This document shows, piece after piece, positions 50,039 through 59,182 of a DNA stretch of 64,000 bases. The stretch's first letter is position 1, and each line of letters opens with the position of its first letter. Origin of the DNA: Hymenobacter terrestris (lineage in GTDB: Bacteria > Bacteroidota > Bacteroidia > Cytophagales > Hymenobacteraceae); contig NZ_JABKAV010000017.1 of NCBI RefSeq assembly GCF_013377905.1, positions 1-64,000 of the forward strand. Reading direction: 5' to 3'. Below the pieces are notes generated by a model that did no database searches, was not told the DNA's origin, and saw nothing but the letters and a program-made list of their open reading frames with translations. The position numbers were made by a program, and so were the translations under genes.

Positions 50039-51826
50039 ATGGAAGTAGCTAACCAACTTGTAAAAGGCGGCGAGTTTATCATCAAGGAGACCGACGCCCA
50101 AGACGTATTCACACCCGCCGATTTTTCGGAGGAGCAGAACATGATGCACCAGACGGCCCTCGACTTCGTGGAGAAGGAAGTATCGCCGTTGCTCGACCGC
50201 CTCGACAACCACGAGGAAGGCCTTATGCGCGGCCTGATGGAAAAGGCCGGCGAGCTGGGCTTGTTCGGCGTGAGCGTACCCGAGCAGTTCGGTGGCCTTG
50301 ACATGGACTTTCCTACCTCGCTACGGGTAACCGAAGGTGTGGGCGGTGGCCATTCGTTCCCGGTAGCTTTTGCGGCCCACACGGGTATTGCCATGCTGCC
50401 TATTCTGTACTTCGGTAACGAAGAGCAGAAGGCCAAGTACCTGCCCGGCCTCACCAATGGCGAGCTGATGGGTGCGTACTGCCTGACCGAGCCCGGCTCG
50501 GGCTCCGATGCGCTGGGTGCTAAAACCAAGGCCATGCCGACGGAAGACGGCGAGCATTATGTGCTGAACGGCCAGAAAATGTGGATTACGAACGGTGGTT
50601 TTGCCGACGTATTCATTGTGTTTGCTCAGGTTGACGGCGACAAGTTCACCGGCTTTATTGTCGACAAGGAAACCCCCGGACTGACCCTCGGCAACGAGGA
50701 GCACAAGATGGGCATCAAGGGTTCTTCGACCCGTCAGGTGTTCCTGTCGGATGCCAAAGTGCCGAAATCGGCCGTGCTGGGCGAGATTGGCAAAGGCCAC
50801 CTCATTGCTTTTAACATCCTCAACATCGGCCGTATCAAGCTGGCTGCTGCCTGCTTGGGTGCCACCAAAATGTGCGCCACCCAGAGCGTACGCTACGCCA
50901 ACGAGCGGGTGCAGTTCAAGCTGCCCATCAGCAAGTTCGGCGCTATCAAGTTCAAGCTGGCTCAGCAGGCTATCCGTATCTACGCCGTCGAGTCGGCTAT
51001 TTACCGGGCCGGCATGGACATCTTCCGCATGGAGCAGGAGCTGCTGGCCAAGGGCCAGAGCCACAACGAAGCCCTGCTGGGTGCCGCCCGCGAGTTTGCC
51101 GTGGAGTGCGCCATCCTGAAAGTGGAAGGTTCGGAAGTGCTCGATTACGTGGTGGACGAAGGCGTGCAGATTTACGGCGGCTACGGCTTCTCGGCCGACT
51201 ACCCTATGGACCGCGCTTACCGGGATTCGCGCATCAACCGCATCTTCGAGGGTACGAACGAAATCAACCGCATGCTGGCCGTTGATATGATTCTGAAGAA
51301 GGCTATGAAAGGCGAGCTGGACTTGATGGGCCCTGCCCAGGCTGTTCAGCAGGAGCTGATGGCCATTCCGGATTTCAACCTGGAAGAGGAAACCGGCCTG
51401 TTCGCGGCCGAGAAAAAGACCATTGCCAAGCTCAAGAAGGCTATTCTGATGGTAGCCGGCACGGCTGTGCAGAAGTACATGAACTCGCTCGCCAAGGAGC
51501 AGGAGGTACTGATGAACATTGCCGATATGGCTATCAAAGTATACACGGCCGAGAGTACCCTGCTGCGCGTGGAGAAGGAAGCCGCCGCCAAAGGCGAAGA
51601 CGAGCTTTCGACTCAGATTGACATTGCCCGCGTGTACCTCTACGACACTGTGGACCAGGTAAACAAAGCCGGCAAGGATGCCATTGGTACCATGACCGAG
51701 GGCGATGAGCAGCGTTTGCTGGCCATGGGCCTCAAGCGCTTCACCAAGTCCGACCTGTTCAACGCCAAGGAAGCCCGTCGTCGTATTGCCGACAAGCTGA
51801 TTGCCGCCAACGAGTACGCCTACTAG
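50039..51826 (+). CDS. fadE: Acyl-CoA dehydrogenase
   Basis: The FAD enzyme of the first beta-oxidation step. The 595-residue protein has the acyl-CoA dehydrogenase core (about residues 20-430): CLTEPGSGSDA, WITNGGFADVFIVFAQ, and YGGYGFSADYPMDRAYRDSR leading to IFEGTNEINRM, whose Glu corresponds to the usual catalytic base. A C-terminal helical extension of about 170 residues matches the Bacillus FadE type. It may be a separate unit from the thiolase, preceded by its own putative operator and ended by a terminator. Confidence 0.95.
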   Translation: MEVANQLVKGGEFIIKETDAQDVFTPADFSEEQNMMHQTALDFVEKEVSPLLDRLDNHEEGLMRGLMEKAGELGLFGVSVPEQFGGLDMDFPTSLRVTEGVGGGHSFPVAFAAHTGIAMLPILYFGNEEQKAKYLPGLTNGELMGAYCLTEPGSGSDALGAKTKAMPTEDGEHYVLNGQKMWITNGGFADVFIVFAQVDGDKFTGFIVDKETPGLTLGNEEHKMGIKGSSTRQVFLSDAKVPKSAVLGEIGKGHLIAFNILNIGRIKLAAACLGATKMCATQSVRYANERVQFKLPISKFGAIKFKLAQQAIRIYAVESAIYRAGMDIFRMEQELLAKGQSHNEALLGAAREFAVECAILKVEGSEVLDYVVDEGVQIYGGYGFSADYPMDRAYRDSRINRIFEGTNEINRMLAVDMILKKAMKGELDLMGPAQAVQQELMAIPDFNLEEETGLFAAEKKTIAKLKKAILMVAGTAVQKYMNSLAKEQEVLMNIADMAIKVYTAESTLLRVEKEAAAKGEDELSTQIDIARVYLYDTVDQVNKAGKDAIGTMTEGDEQRLLAMGLKRFTKSDLFNAKEARRRIADKLIAANEYAY

Positions 51827-51914
51827 GACTACAGATAAAGGCTGCTTTTTCACTTACTAGGCAGTGTAAGCTCCATTTCGTGGAGTTCTGCCGACGTCGG
51901 TGGGAAGAAGCATA

Positions 51915-51953
51915 GAAAGAGCCGCTCCCGGATTGGGGGCGGCTCTTTCTTTT
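51915..51953 (+). terminator. Terminator of the acyl-CoA dehydrogenase gene
   Basis: Arms GAAAGAGCCGC and GCGGCTCTTTC around TCCCGGATTGGGG, then a T-run. Confidence 0.9.
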
Positions 51954-52035
51954 GAGTAGCTTAACGGCCTTGCACAACGCAGCGGCGGCATCTGCCGTTT
52001 GCTGAGGTTACTATCCCACCCATTTCTTCCATAAT

Positions 52036-53460
52036 ATGGCCGACGAACAAGCGAAGGGCAAGGCGTTTTACGACAGCGTCCTGCATTTCTATGACCACGC
52101 GGCCAGCTTCTCGAAGCTGGCTCCCGGCATTATTGCTCAAATCCGGACCTGCAACAGCATCTACAAGGTCAACTTTCCAGTTGAAGTAGATGGGCAGGTA
52201 CAGGTGTTTGAGGGCATTCGAGTGCAGCACAGCCACCACAAGCTGCCCAGCAAAGGCGGCATCCGGTACAGTATGCACGTCGATGAGGATGAAGTAATGG
52301 CCCTGGCCACGCTCATGACCTTTAAGTGCGCCCTCGTGGACGTACCCTTTGGCGGGGCCAAGGGCGGCGTGAAAATCAACCCGCGTACAACTCCGGTGCA
52401 AACCCTGGAGCGCGTTACGCGCCGCTACGCCAGCGAGTTGATCAAAAAGAACCTGATTGGCCCCGGTATGGATGTGCCCGCGCCCGACTACGGCACCAGC
52501 GGCCGCGAAATGGCTTGGATTGCTGATACGTACATGACTTTCAAGTACGGCGACACCAACGCGCTGGGCTGCGTTACCGGTAAACCTGTAGGTCAAGGCG
52601 GCATCCGGGGCCGGACTGAGGCTACTGGCCTGGGCGTATTCTTCGGCCTGCGCGAAATGCTGCTGGATGAGGCAATGACCAAAAAGGCGGGCCTCTTGCC
52701 GGGCATTGAGGGCAAGCGAATTATTGTGCAGGGCATGGGCAACGTGGGTTACCATGCTGCCAATTTCTGCCAGAAAGCCGGCGCACTAATCACCGGTATT
52801 GCCGAGCGCGAAGGCGGCATCTACAACGAAAAGGGCCTGGATGTGGCCGCCGTATTCAAGCACCGCGAGGAAACGGGTTCCATCTTAGATTTCGCAGGGG
52901 CCACGGACATTGCAAATTCGCTGGAACTGCTGGAGTACGAGTGCGACGTGCTGCTGCCCGCGGCGCTGGAAAATCAGATTCATGAGGGCAACGCGACCAA
53001 AATAAAGGCTAAGATTATAGCCGAGGGTGCCAACGGACCTACCACCCAGCCAGCCGAGAAAATCCTGCTGGAGCGCGGCATCCTGATTCTGCCCGACCTC
53101 TACCTGAATGCCGGTGGCGTTACCGTTTCCTACTTCGAGTGGCTTAAAAACCTGTCGAATGTGCGCTTTGGGCGCATGGGCAAGCGGGCCGAGGAAGGGG
53201 CCATGCGCCGCCTAGTAGCTACCATCGAGCGTACCACTGGCCGCACCGTTTCGGAAGAGGAACGGCAGTCCATCATTCATGGTGCCGACGAAATCGACCT
53301 CGTCCACTCGGGCCTCGAAGATACCATGATTACCGCCTACCAGTCTATCCGCAAGGTGATGGACGAGGTGCCCGGCATCACCGACATGCGTACGGCTGCC
53401 TTCTATACCGCCATCGAGAAAATCGGCGTCAGCTACCAGTCGCTCGGCATCTTCCCGTAA
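52036..53460 (+). CDS. Glutamate dehydrogenase (Glu/Leu/Phe/Val family)
   Basis: A 474-residue amino-acid dehydrogenase that links 2-oxoglutarate and ammonium to glutamate. The N-terminal domain has SKGGIRYSMHVDEDEVMALATLMTFK and the catalytic Lys in PFGGAKGGVKINP, and the C-terminal Rossmann domain begins VQGMGNVGYHAA. Glu and branched-chain members of the family are closely related; the lengths and motifs best fit glutamate dehydrogenase. No adjacent gene indicates another substrate. Confidence 0.92.
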   Translation: MADEQAKGKAFYDSVLHFYDHAASFSKLAPGIIAQIRTCNSIYKVNFPVEVDGQVQVFEGIRVQHSHHKLPSKGGIRYSMHVDEDEVMALATLMTFKCALVDVPFGGAKGGVKINPRTTPVQTLERVTRRYASELIKKNLIGPGMDVPAPDYGTSGREMAWIADTYMTFKYGDTNALGCVTGKPVGQGGIRGRTEATGLGVFFGLREMLLDEAMTKKAGLLPGIEGKRIIVQGMGNVGYHAANFCQKAGALITGIAEREGGIYNEKGLDVAAVFKHREETGSILDFAGATDIANSLELLEYECDVLLPAALENQIHEGNATKIKAKIIAEGANGPTTQPAEKILLERGILILPDLYLNAGGVTVSYFEWLKNLSNVRFGRMGKRAEEGAMRRLVATIERTTGRTVSEEERQSIIHGADEIDLVHSGLEDTMITAYQSIRKVMDEVPGITDMRTAAFYTAIEKIGVSYQSLGIFP

Positions 53461-53486
53461 CGGTTAGCTGTTAGCTGTTAGCTGTT

Positions 53487-53535
53487 AGCGAAAAGCGCCC
53501 CTTCCCAATATATATGGGAAGGGGCGCTTTTCGCT
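53487..53535. terminator. Perfect 21-base-arm palindrome after glutamate dehydrogenase
   Basis: AGCGAAAAGCGCCCCTTCCC-A and its exact inverted partner around ATATATA. It is a likely bidirectional terminator, although it has no long T-run. It is preceded by a TTAGCTG tandem repeat. Confidence 0.75.
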
Positions 53536-53620
53536 AAGGCAGTTAAGTAAAGCAGTGATTTAAACGGTGCCGGCCATAAAATCCGTGCAATCCGAAAAAA
53601 TCAGTGCTAATCCGTGGTCC

Positions 53621-55069
53621 TTATTTGAGCACGATTTTATTGAGCATCAGGGCCGCCGACTTCTTGCTGGGTCGGCTGACGCCGATGATGGTTTTGGGGT
53701 CGAGCCAGGCCGTGAAGTCCTTCACGTAGGCCAGGTTCTGGTCGGCGGCCACGTTCAGGCCCAGGCCTTTTGGTTCGCTTACCACGCCCGCCGGCACGTT
53801 CAGGCGGCGCAGGTAAAGGTCCGATTTACCCTTGAGCGTCTCCCAGGTGAGCAGCTGCACTTCGGAACCAAATACGGCGGCGCGGTAGCCGATGCTGCTG
53901 TAGCCGTCGGCGGCGGGAGCTACTTGGTCTTTGGCTACAATACTGCGCCAGCTGGGCGTCAGGAACTCGTTGTAGCCGAACAGGTGCAGCTCGCGGGTGT
54001 GGCCGGGCGAGCCTTCGCCGCTCTCCTCGTACTTCTTCTCGGCCAGCACTACCACCTGCTTGTCGTCGGTAAGCAGCACATCGGTCAGGTAAACATCTTC
54101 GAGGCGCTTGGCGGGCGTTCCACCCACAGCCTTATTTACCTCGGCCAAGTAATCGGCCGCCAGCAACACTTCGGGGGCAAACTTCATGTCGTTTTCGACC
54201 GCGAAATCGAATTTCACCAGCTTCAGGCTGTGGTAGAGGCCAGTGGCTCGCTCGTTGCAGATGGCCGCAGCGTACAGCGTGTTATCGGGCCGCAACACGA
54301 AACGCGAATCGAAGATGTTTACCACTTTACCGCTAAACGTACCACCCACCGACACCGACATCACCTTCACATCGGGCGAATCGTTGCGGTAGCGGCGCAC
54401 GCTGAGCTTCTTCATCTGGTCGCCGGCCAGCGTTACAAACTGGGTACCATCGTTGCCGACATGCACCGTCACCGAGAAAAAGTCGCCCTGGTCGTGGAAG
54501 TCGTAGCTGCGGTCTTTTAGCTTCTGGAGCTTTTCATCGTACACGCTGGCACTGATGGCCTTGATCTGGTTGCTCTGGGTGAGGTAACGCCAGGCCACCA
54601 GCCGGCTGCCATCGGGCGAGAAGGCTACGCCGGGCCGCCGGTCGCGGGTATTCGCCTCCACCAGCTTCTGGGCCGGATTCTTGCGGCCATCCGCTAGGCC
54701 CAGGGTGTAGGCTACTAAGCGTTGGGTTCCGGCTGTGTTCTGGTAAATTACTACCGTCGCCTGTTCAGTGCTTTGGCTGAAGCCATCCACCACTTCGCCC
54801 GCACCCAGCGGTAGGGCCGTGCTCCAGCGGCGCTTCAGGTCGGCATCGTAGCGCTCCACTGCGTACTGGTCGGCAGTTTGGTGGGCCAGAATGAGAAAAC
54901 CGCCATCGGGTAGCGGCAACGCTTTGCGGCTCACGCGCTGGTTGTAGCGGTCGGTACGGGTTTCGGGCAGATAGCTGAAAGCGGCTGATTTCACGCGCTG
55001 GGCCGAGGCCGGCTGGTAGGCCAGGGAAGCCAGCACAAGGCTGGCGACGAGCAGGAAAGTAAAACGCAC
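53621..55069 (-). CDS. Secreted propeller-like protein of unknown function
   Basis: A 482-residue exported protein: signal peptide RFTFLLVASLVLASLAYQPASA, then a beta-rich region with several short repeating blade-like strands (VAFSPDGSRLVAWRYLT, FVTLAGDQMKKLSVRRY, YAAAICNERATGLYHSLKLVKFDF) and TWLDPKTIIGVSR near the end. The pattern suggests a beta-propeller, but no family is assigned. It begins on GTG at 55069; a TTG at 55126 lies inside the -7 box of its promoter, so cannot be the start. It is convergent with glutamate dehydrogenase. Confidence 0.75.
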   Translation of the reverse strand: MRFTFLLVASLVLASLAYQPASAQRVKSAAFSYLPETRTDRYNQRVSRKALPLPDGGFLILAHQTADQYAVERYDADLKRRWSTALPLGAGEVVDGFSQSTEQATVVIYQNTAGTQRLVAYTLGLADGRKNPAQKLVEANTRDRRPGVAFSPDGSRLVAWRYLTQSNQIKAISASVYDEKLQKLKDRSYDFHDQGDFFSVTVHVGNDGTQFVTLAGDQMKKLSVRRYRNDSPDVKVMSVSVGGTFSGKVVNIFDSRFVLRPDNTLYAAAICNERATGLYHSLKLVKFDFAVENDMKFAPEVLLAADYLAEVNKAVGGTPAKRLEDVYLTDVLLTDDKQVVVLAEKKYEESGEGSPGHTRELHLFGYNEFLTPSWRSIVAKDQVAPAADGYSSIGYRAAVFGSEVQLLTWETLKGKSDLYLRRLNVPAGVVSEPKGLGLNVAADQNLAYVKDFTAWLDPKTIIGVSRPSKKSAALMLNKIVLK

Positions 55070-55123
55070 GGGCAGAAAAGGCTTTATGACGCAACGGGCT
55101 AAATCCCGCAAATTTGTACTCTT

Positions 55124-55152
55124 CAAAGGTACCTAACTTTTTTTTGAACAAA
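55124..55152 (-). promoter_or_regulatory. Promoter of the secreted propeller-like gene
   Basis: TTTG (55149-55152) and TACCTTTG (55124-55131) on the minus strand are 17 bases apart. The -7 box is a full match to TAnnTTTG. The leader to the GTG would be about 50 bases. The rest of the 366-base gap 55070-55435 shows no gene. Confidence 0.6.
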
Positions 55153-55435
55153 AGTCAGGTTGCTATCTGCGCGATAGTCAATGCGTTAGATGGTCAATGG
55201 TCAGGCAGAAGACTGCTTTTGCGGGCCGAAAGGCAACCCGGTCGAAAGTCTTTCGTTTGAACGGGCGTTGGTAAAGTAAGCTACCCTAATCGAGGTGGCG
55301 TTACTGCCAAGTTTCTAATAGTGAGCCAGCCGTATATAGTGGAACTCATTACCGAAAATATGAAAGCGCCAAATCTTTTACCTGTTGCGGCGCAGTTCTT
55401 GCTACCTGACTTTTAATCTTAAGTTCACCTACTAT

Positions 55436-55669
55436 ATGAAATCTTTACTTCGCTTTGTTTTGATGATTTCCCTGGTTGTCATCGGGAAGCTTAACACTAC
55501 CCCAGCCGATTCGCAGCTAGCTTCAAACGACGAACCTCTATGGATAATTCCGGTGCATAGCACCACGTTGCACAGGATGTCGGCTGATACGGAAACACAG
55601 CTGTTATCCGAAAGCGGCAAGTTTCGCTCGTGGCAACTGATCCGCAACGCTTCCGCTGAGAACGAGTAA
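55436..55669 (+). CDS. Small exported protein of unknown function
   Basis: A 77-residue protein with a signal peptide (KSLLRFVLMISLVVIGKLNTTPA) and a soluble tail of about 50 residues with no recognisable domain (DEPLWIIPVHSTTLHRMSADT). The gene is AT-richer than its surroundings. It is backed by the strong terminator that follows 19 bases after the stop, suggesting a real transcript. The start ATG at 55436 is chosen; an upstream ATG at 55385 would add an unlikely extension. It may be an orphan or acquired gene. Confidence 0.6.
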   Translation: MKSLLRFVLMISLVVIGKLNTTPADSQLASNDEPLWIIPVHSTTLHRMSADTETQLLSESGKFRSWQLIRNASAENE

Positions 55670-55687
55670 ACGGCATAATTTTTCCTT

Positions 55688-55712
55688 AACGGCTCTTCAG
55701 GAGCCGTTTTTT
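55688..55712 (+). terminator. Terminator of the small exported protein gene
   Basis: Eight-base arms AACGGCTC and GAGCCGTT around TTCAG, followed by TTTT. Confidence 0.85.
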
Positions 55713-55734
55713 GTGCAGCTATAGTTCGGCTAAC

Positions 55735-57831
55735 TTAGCTGATGCGGCTCCAGTTGACAGCCGTAGCGGGTAGGCTCTCGATATGGTGACGAATGGCCTG
55801 GTTGGCGGGCAATGCCAGGTTGGGGTCAGCCTCCAGCAGGGCTAGGGCCGCGGCCCGGCTTTCGCTCAGAATGCGTCCATCCTTGGCCAGATCGGCAATC
55901 AGCAGGTCGAGTACGCCGCTTTGCTGGGTGCCCATCAGGTCGCCGGGCCCACGCAGTTTCAGGTCGATGTCGGCAATTTCGAAGCCGTTGTTGGTGCGCA
56001 CCATGGTTTCGATGCGGGTGCGCGAGTCCTTGCTGAGCTTGTAGCCGCTCATCAGAATGCAGTAGCTCTGGTCGGCGCCCCGGCCTACCCGGCCCCGCAG
56101 CTGGTGTAGCTGTGAGAGGCCAAACCGCTCGGTACTCTCAATAACCATTACGGACGCATTAGGCACGTTCACGCCCACTTCAATTACGGTGGTGGCTACC
56201 ATAATCTGGGTTTGATTCTCCACAAAGCGCTGCATTTCGGCGTCCTTCTCGCCGGCCGTCATGCGGCCGTGCACGATGCTTATCTGCAGTTCCGGAAAGG
56301 CCCGCGCCACGCTTTCGTAGCCATCCATCAGGTCCTTATAGTCGGCCATAGCCTCGCTTTCCTCAATCAGCGGGTACACAATGTACACCTGCCGGCCAAG
56401 CTTCACCTGGTCGCGCAAAAACTGGAACACCTTCAGCCGGTTCGAGTCGAAGCGGTGGACCGTGACGATGGGCTTACGGCCAGCCGGCAACTCATCAATC
56501 ACGCTCACATCGAGGTCGCCATAAAGCGTCATGGCCAGCGTGCGCGGAATGGGCGTCGCCGTCATTACCAGCACGTGAGGGATAACATGGGGGTTTTTCT
56601 GCCAGAGCTTGGACCGTTGCGCCACCCCAAACCGGTGCTGCTCATCCATGATGGTGAGGCCCAGGTTCTTGAACTGTACCACGTCTTCGAGCAGGGCGTG
56701 GGTGCCCGTGAGGATGTGCATCTCGCCCGAGCGTAACTGCTCGTGCAGCACCCGGCGGGCAGCCGTGCGGGTGCTGCCTGTCAACAACCCGATTTTCAGG
56801 CCCAGTAGGTCGGCAAACTCTTTGAGGCCGGAGTAGTGCTGGTTAGCCAGGATTTCGGTGGGGGCCATCAGGCAGCTCTGGGCTCCGTTGTCGGCGGCCA
56901 TCAGCATGGCGATAAAGGCTACGATGGTTTTGCCCGAGCCCACGTCCCCCTGCAACAGCCGGTTCATCTGCTGGCCGGCGCAGAAATCCTTGTATATATC
57001 GTGAATAACGCGTTTCTGGGCCCCGGTAAGGTCGAAGGGCAGCACGTTTTTGTAGAAGTGGACCAACGTGGGCACCTCCTTGAAAATCTGCCCGGCCAGG
57101 CTCACTTTGCGCTGGTCGCGTTGGCGCAGTAGCTTGAGCTGGATGTAAAATAGCTCCTCAAACTTAAGCCGGAAACGGGCTGTCTGGAGCAAATCTGGCG
57201 TTTGCGGGAAGTGAATCTGCTGGAGCGCCGTGGCCTTGCTCATCAGCCCATACTGCTCAATGAGGGCCGGCGAGAGAGTTTCCTGCACGTGGGGCAGGGC
57301 CAGTTTCAGCAGGTCGGCCACCATGCGGGCAATTGCCTTGCTGTCTACCCGGTGGTAGTTCTTGAGCTTCTCCGACGTGTTGTATACCGGCTGCAAAAAG
57401 CTCTGGCCGGGCTTCTGCTCGGTCACTTCCTCCAGTTCGGGATGGGCCATCTGGGGCCGCCCGTTAAACATCGTGGGCTTACCGAATACGATGTACTCCT
57501 GATGGTTTTTAATGATTTTCTCCAGGTAGTTCACTCCCTTGAACCATACGAGCTCCAACTCGCCGCTGGCGTCGGCCAACTTGGCCACCATACGTTTTTT
57601 GTGACCCTCACCAATCACCTCCCGATTCCGCAAAATGCCCTTTATCTGCACGTAAGGCAGGTCGTCGTGCAAATCCACAACGTTATAGAACTGGGTGCGG
57701 TCGAGGTAGCGGAAGGGGTAGCGCTGGATCAGGTCGCCGTAGGTGAACAAGCCCAGCTCCTTCTGCAGCAGCTGCGCCCGTTGCAGGCCTACGCCCTTCA
57801 GGTATTCAATCTTGGTCTGAAAAAAACTCAT
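55735..57831 (-). CDS. recG: ATP-dependent DNA helicase RecG
   Basis: RecG remodels stalled replication forks and branched DNA. The 698-residue protein has an N-terminal wedge (OB fold) domain (about residues 55-150, IKGILRNREVIGEG...), helicase domains with motif I GDVGSGKT, motif II DEQH (MDEQHRFG) and motif III TATPIPRT, and the C-terminal domain ending in the TRG-like region (GRVGRGADQSYCILMSG). The length matches the family. Confidence 0.97.
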   Translation of the reverse strand: MSFFQTKIEYLKGVGLQRAQLLQKELGLFTYGDLIQRYPFRYLDRTQFYNVVDLHDDLPYVQIKGILRNREVIGEGHKKRMVAKLADASGELELVWFKGVNYLEKIIKNHQEYIVFGKPTMFNGRPQMAHPELEEVTEQKPGQSFLQPVYNTSEKLKNYHRVDSKAIARMVADLLKLALPHVQETLSPALIEQYGLMSKATALQQIHFPQTPDLLQTARFRLKFEELFYIQLKLLRQRDQRKVSLAGQIFKEVPTLVHFYKNVLPFDLTGAQKRVIHDIYKDFCAGQQMNRLLQGDVGSGKTIVAFIAMLMAADNGAQSCLMAPTEILANQHYSGLKEFADLLGLKIGLLTGSTRTAARRVLHEQLRSGEMHILTGTHALLEDVVQFKNLGLTIMDEQHRFGVAQRSKLWQKNPHVIPHVLVMTATPIPRTLAMTLYGDLDVSVIDELPAGRKPIVTVHRFDSNRLKVFQFLRDQVKLGRQVYIVYPLIEESEAMADYKDLMDGYESVARAFPELQISIVHGRMTAGEKDAEMQRFVENQTQIMVATTVIEVGVNVPNASVMVIESTERFGLSQLHQLRGRVGRGADQSYCILMSGYKLSKDSRTRIETMVRTNNGFEIADIDLKLRGPGDLMGTQQSGVLDLLIADLAKDGRILSESRAAALALLEADPNLALPANQAIRHHIESLPATAVNWSRIS

Positions 57832-57936
57832 TGGTTGAGCCTCAAGCTGTCGGCTTCAGGCCGCAAGCTTTTAAACGAAAACTGGTTTAACAGATAAGCA
57901 AAGACTTGTTGTAGCTTGAAGCCGACCGCTTTAGGC

Positions 57937-58533
57937 TTAGTTAAAGCGTAACGTATTCAGCAAATGAACTATATCCTGTTTTACGTACTCGATAACTGGG
58001 GCCAGCGAGTCATTGGCGGTGGCGGTGCGGAAGTACAGCGCCCCACGCAGGAAATGGCGGGTACTGTCGGTGGTGTAGAACTGAAACTGGCTGGGTACTT
58101 CACCCTGCAGATCGAACACCGTGGCCCGCAGCCCCCCAGGCATCTGTAGCACCCGCTCATCAATGGCCGAGGCCTTTATTTCGTGCTTGCCGGTGAGCTT
58201 GCGGGCGTCTTCTAGCAGCCGGTTAAACGCTTTGCGGTCGGCCCGGACGTCGGCGTAGGTGAGCTGCACGTTGGCCTTGAGTTGCGGGTAGTACACGTTT
58301 ATCCAGTGCGGCTGGGCCAGGTACGACGAGTCGCGCAGGATTTTGGCCGCTCGCGAATACTCGAACGTGTAGGGCCGGCCCGGCGCCAACTGCTGGTAGC
58401 TGTGGGCGGGCAAATCGATGCGGTTGTAGCCCTTGGGTTTGGGTGTGAAGTCGGGTGTGGAGGTGCAGCCACCTACCAGCAGCAGGCCGGCCGTCGCCGC
58501 GTACCAGAAACCAGAAAGAGGAGAAGCAGCCAT
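57937..58533 (-). CDS. gldD: Gliding motility lipoprotein GldD
   Basis: GldD is one of the proteins needed for gliding and type IX-linked secretion in Bacteroidota. The 198-residue product has a lipobox LLLVGGC (Cys at 23) and the family start [19 protein letters not shown]. The middle [19 protein letters not shown] and C-terminal region also fit. In Flavobacterium gldD is next to gldE; here no gldE lies between gldD and ssb. Confidence 0.93.
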   Translation of the reverse strand: MAASPLSGFWYAATAGLLLVGGCTSTPDFTPKPKGYNRIDLPAHSYQQLAPGRPYTFEYSRAAKILRDSSYLAQPHWINVYYPQLKANVQLTYADVRADRKAFNRLLEDARKLTGKHEIKASAIDERVLQMPGGLRATVFDLQGEVPSQFQFYTTDSTRHFLRGALYFRTATANDSLAPVIEYVKQDIVHLLNTLRFN

Positions 58534-58606
58534 GCAGTGAAAAACGGGACGAGTGGATGAGTAAAGGTAACCACGAAAAACGGCCCAACGCGCTCATCCA
58601 AACGCG

Positions 58607-58633
58607 AAAAGCCCCGGCACGGCCGGGGCTTTA
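58607..58633 (-). terminator. Terminator of ssb
   Basis: Perfect arms GCCCCGGC and GCCGGGGC with an ACG loop, with TTTT on the minus strand. It separates ssb from gldD. Confidence 0.85.
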
Positions 58634-58657
58634 TTATGGGAAGATGGGCAGAGCCGC

Positions 58658-59086
58658 CTAAAAAGGCAGTTGGTCCAGCTCCGGCTCCTGGCGGAAAGTA
58701 ACTTGCTCCTCGGCCACGGCGGCCGTAGTGGGCTGGGTAGCGGCCCCGGTACCAGGGCGCGAGCCAAGCAGCGAAATCTCCTCGGCTACAATCTCGGTAA
58801 CGTAGCGGGTCTGGTTGTCCTTATCCTGATACTGGCGGGTGCGGATACGGCCTTCTACGTACACCTGCTGGCCCTTGTGCAGATACTTCTCGGCCAGTTC
58901 AGCCAAGCCGCGCCAGGCGGCAATGTTATGCCATTCGGTGCGCTCAACGCGAGTGCCCTGCTTGTCCTTATAATACTCGTTCGTGGCCATCGTGAAGTTG
59001 GCTACGGTAGTGCCACCCTCCAGATGCCGCACTTCGGGGTCTTTGCCCAAATGACCGATCAGAATAACCTTGTTGACGCTTGCCAT
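58658..59086 (-). CDS. ssb: Single-stranded DNA-binding protein
   Basis: A 142-residue SSB with the OB-fold start ASVNKVILIGHLGKDPEVR, conserved ERTEWHNIAAWRGLAELAEKYLHKGQQVYVEG, and the C-terminal acidic tip DQLPF, which recruits repair and replication partners. It is essential in replication, recombination and repair. It is downstream of mutY on the same strand but has its own promoter. Confidence 0.97.
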   Translation of the reverse strand: MASVNKVILIGHLGKDPEVRHLEGGTTVANFTMATNEYYKDKQGTRVERTEWHNIAAWRGLAELAEKYLHKGQQVYVEGRIRTRQYQDKDNQTRYVTEIVAEEISLLGSRPGTGAATQPTTAAVAEEQVTFRQEPELDQLPF

Positions 59087-59138
59087 GTGTATAGATTTTA
59101 GATGGTTAGGCTTGGTGAAAGATTGTTTTTCAACCCAA

Positions 59139-59170
59139 TAAAGATAAACACGAATAGTGTAAATGCCAAA
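59139..59170 (-). promoter_or_regulatory. Promoter of ssb
   Basis: TTTG (59167-59170) and TATCTTTA (59139-59146) on the minus strand, 20 bases apart; the -7 box has one mismatch to TAnnTTTG. Confidence 0.6.
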
Positions 59171-59182
59171 AAAATTGGGTAT

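Noticed and set aside
50321..51853. A 510-codon open frame antisense to the acyl-CoA dehydrogenase gene
   Set aside because: The plus strand encodes a full, motif-bearing dehydrogenase; the antisense product has no recognisable domain.
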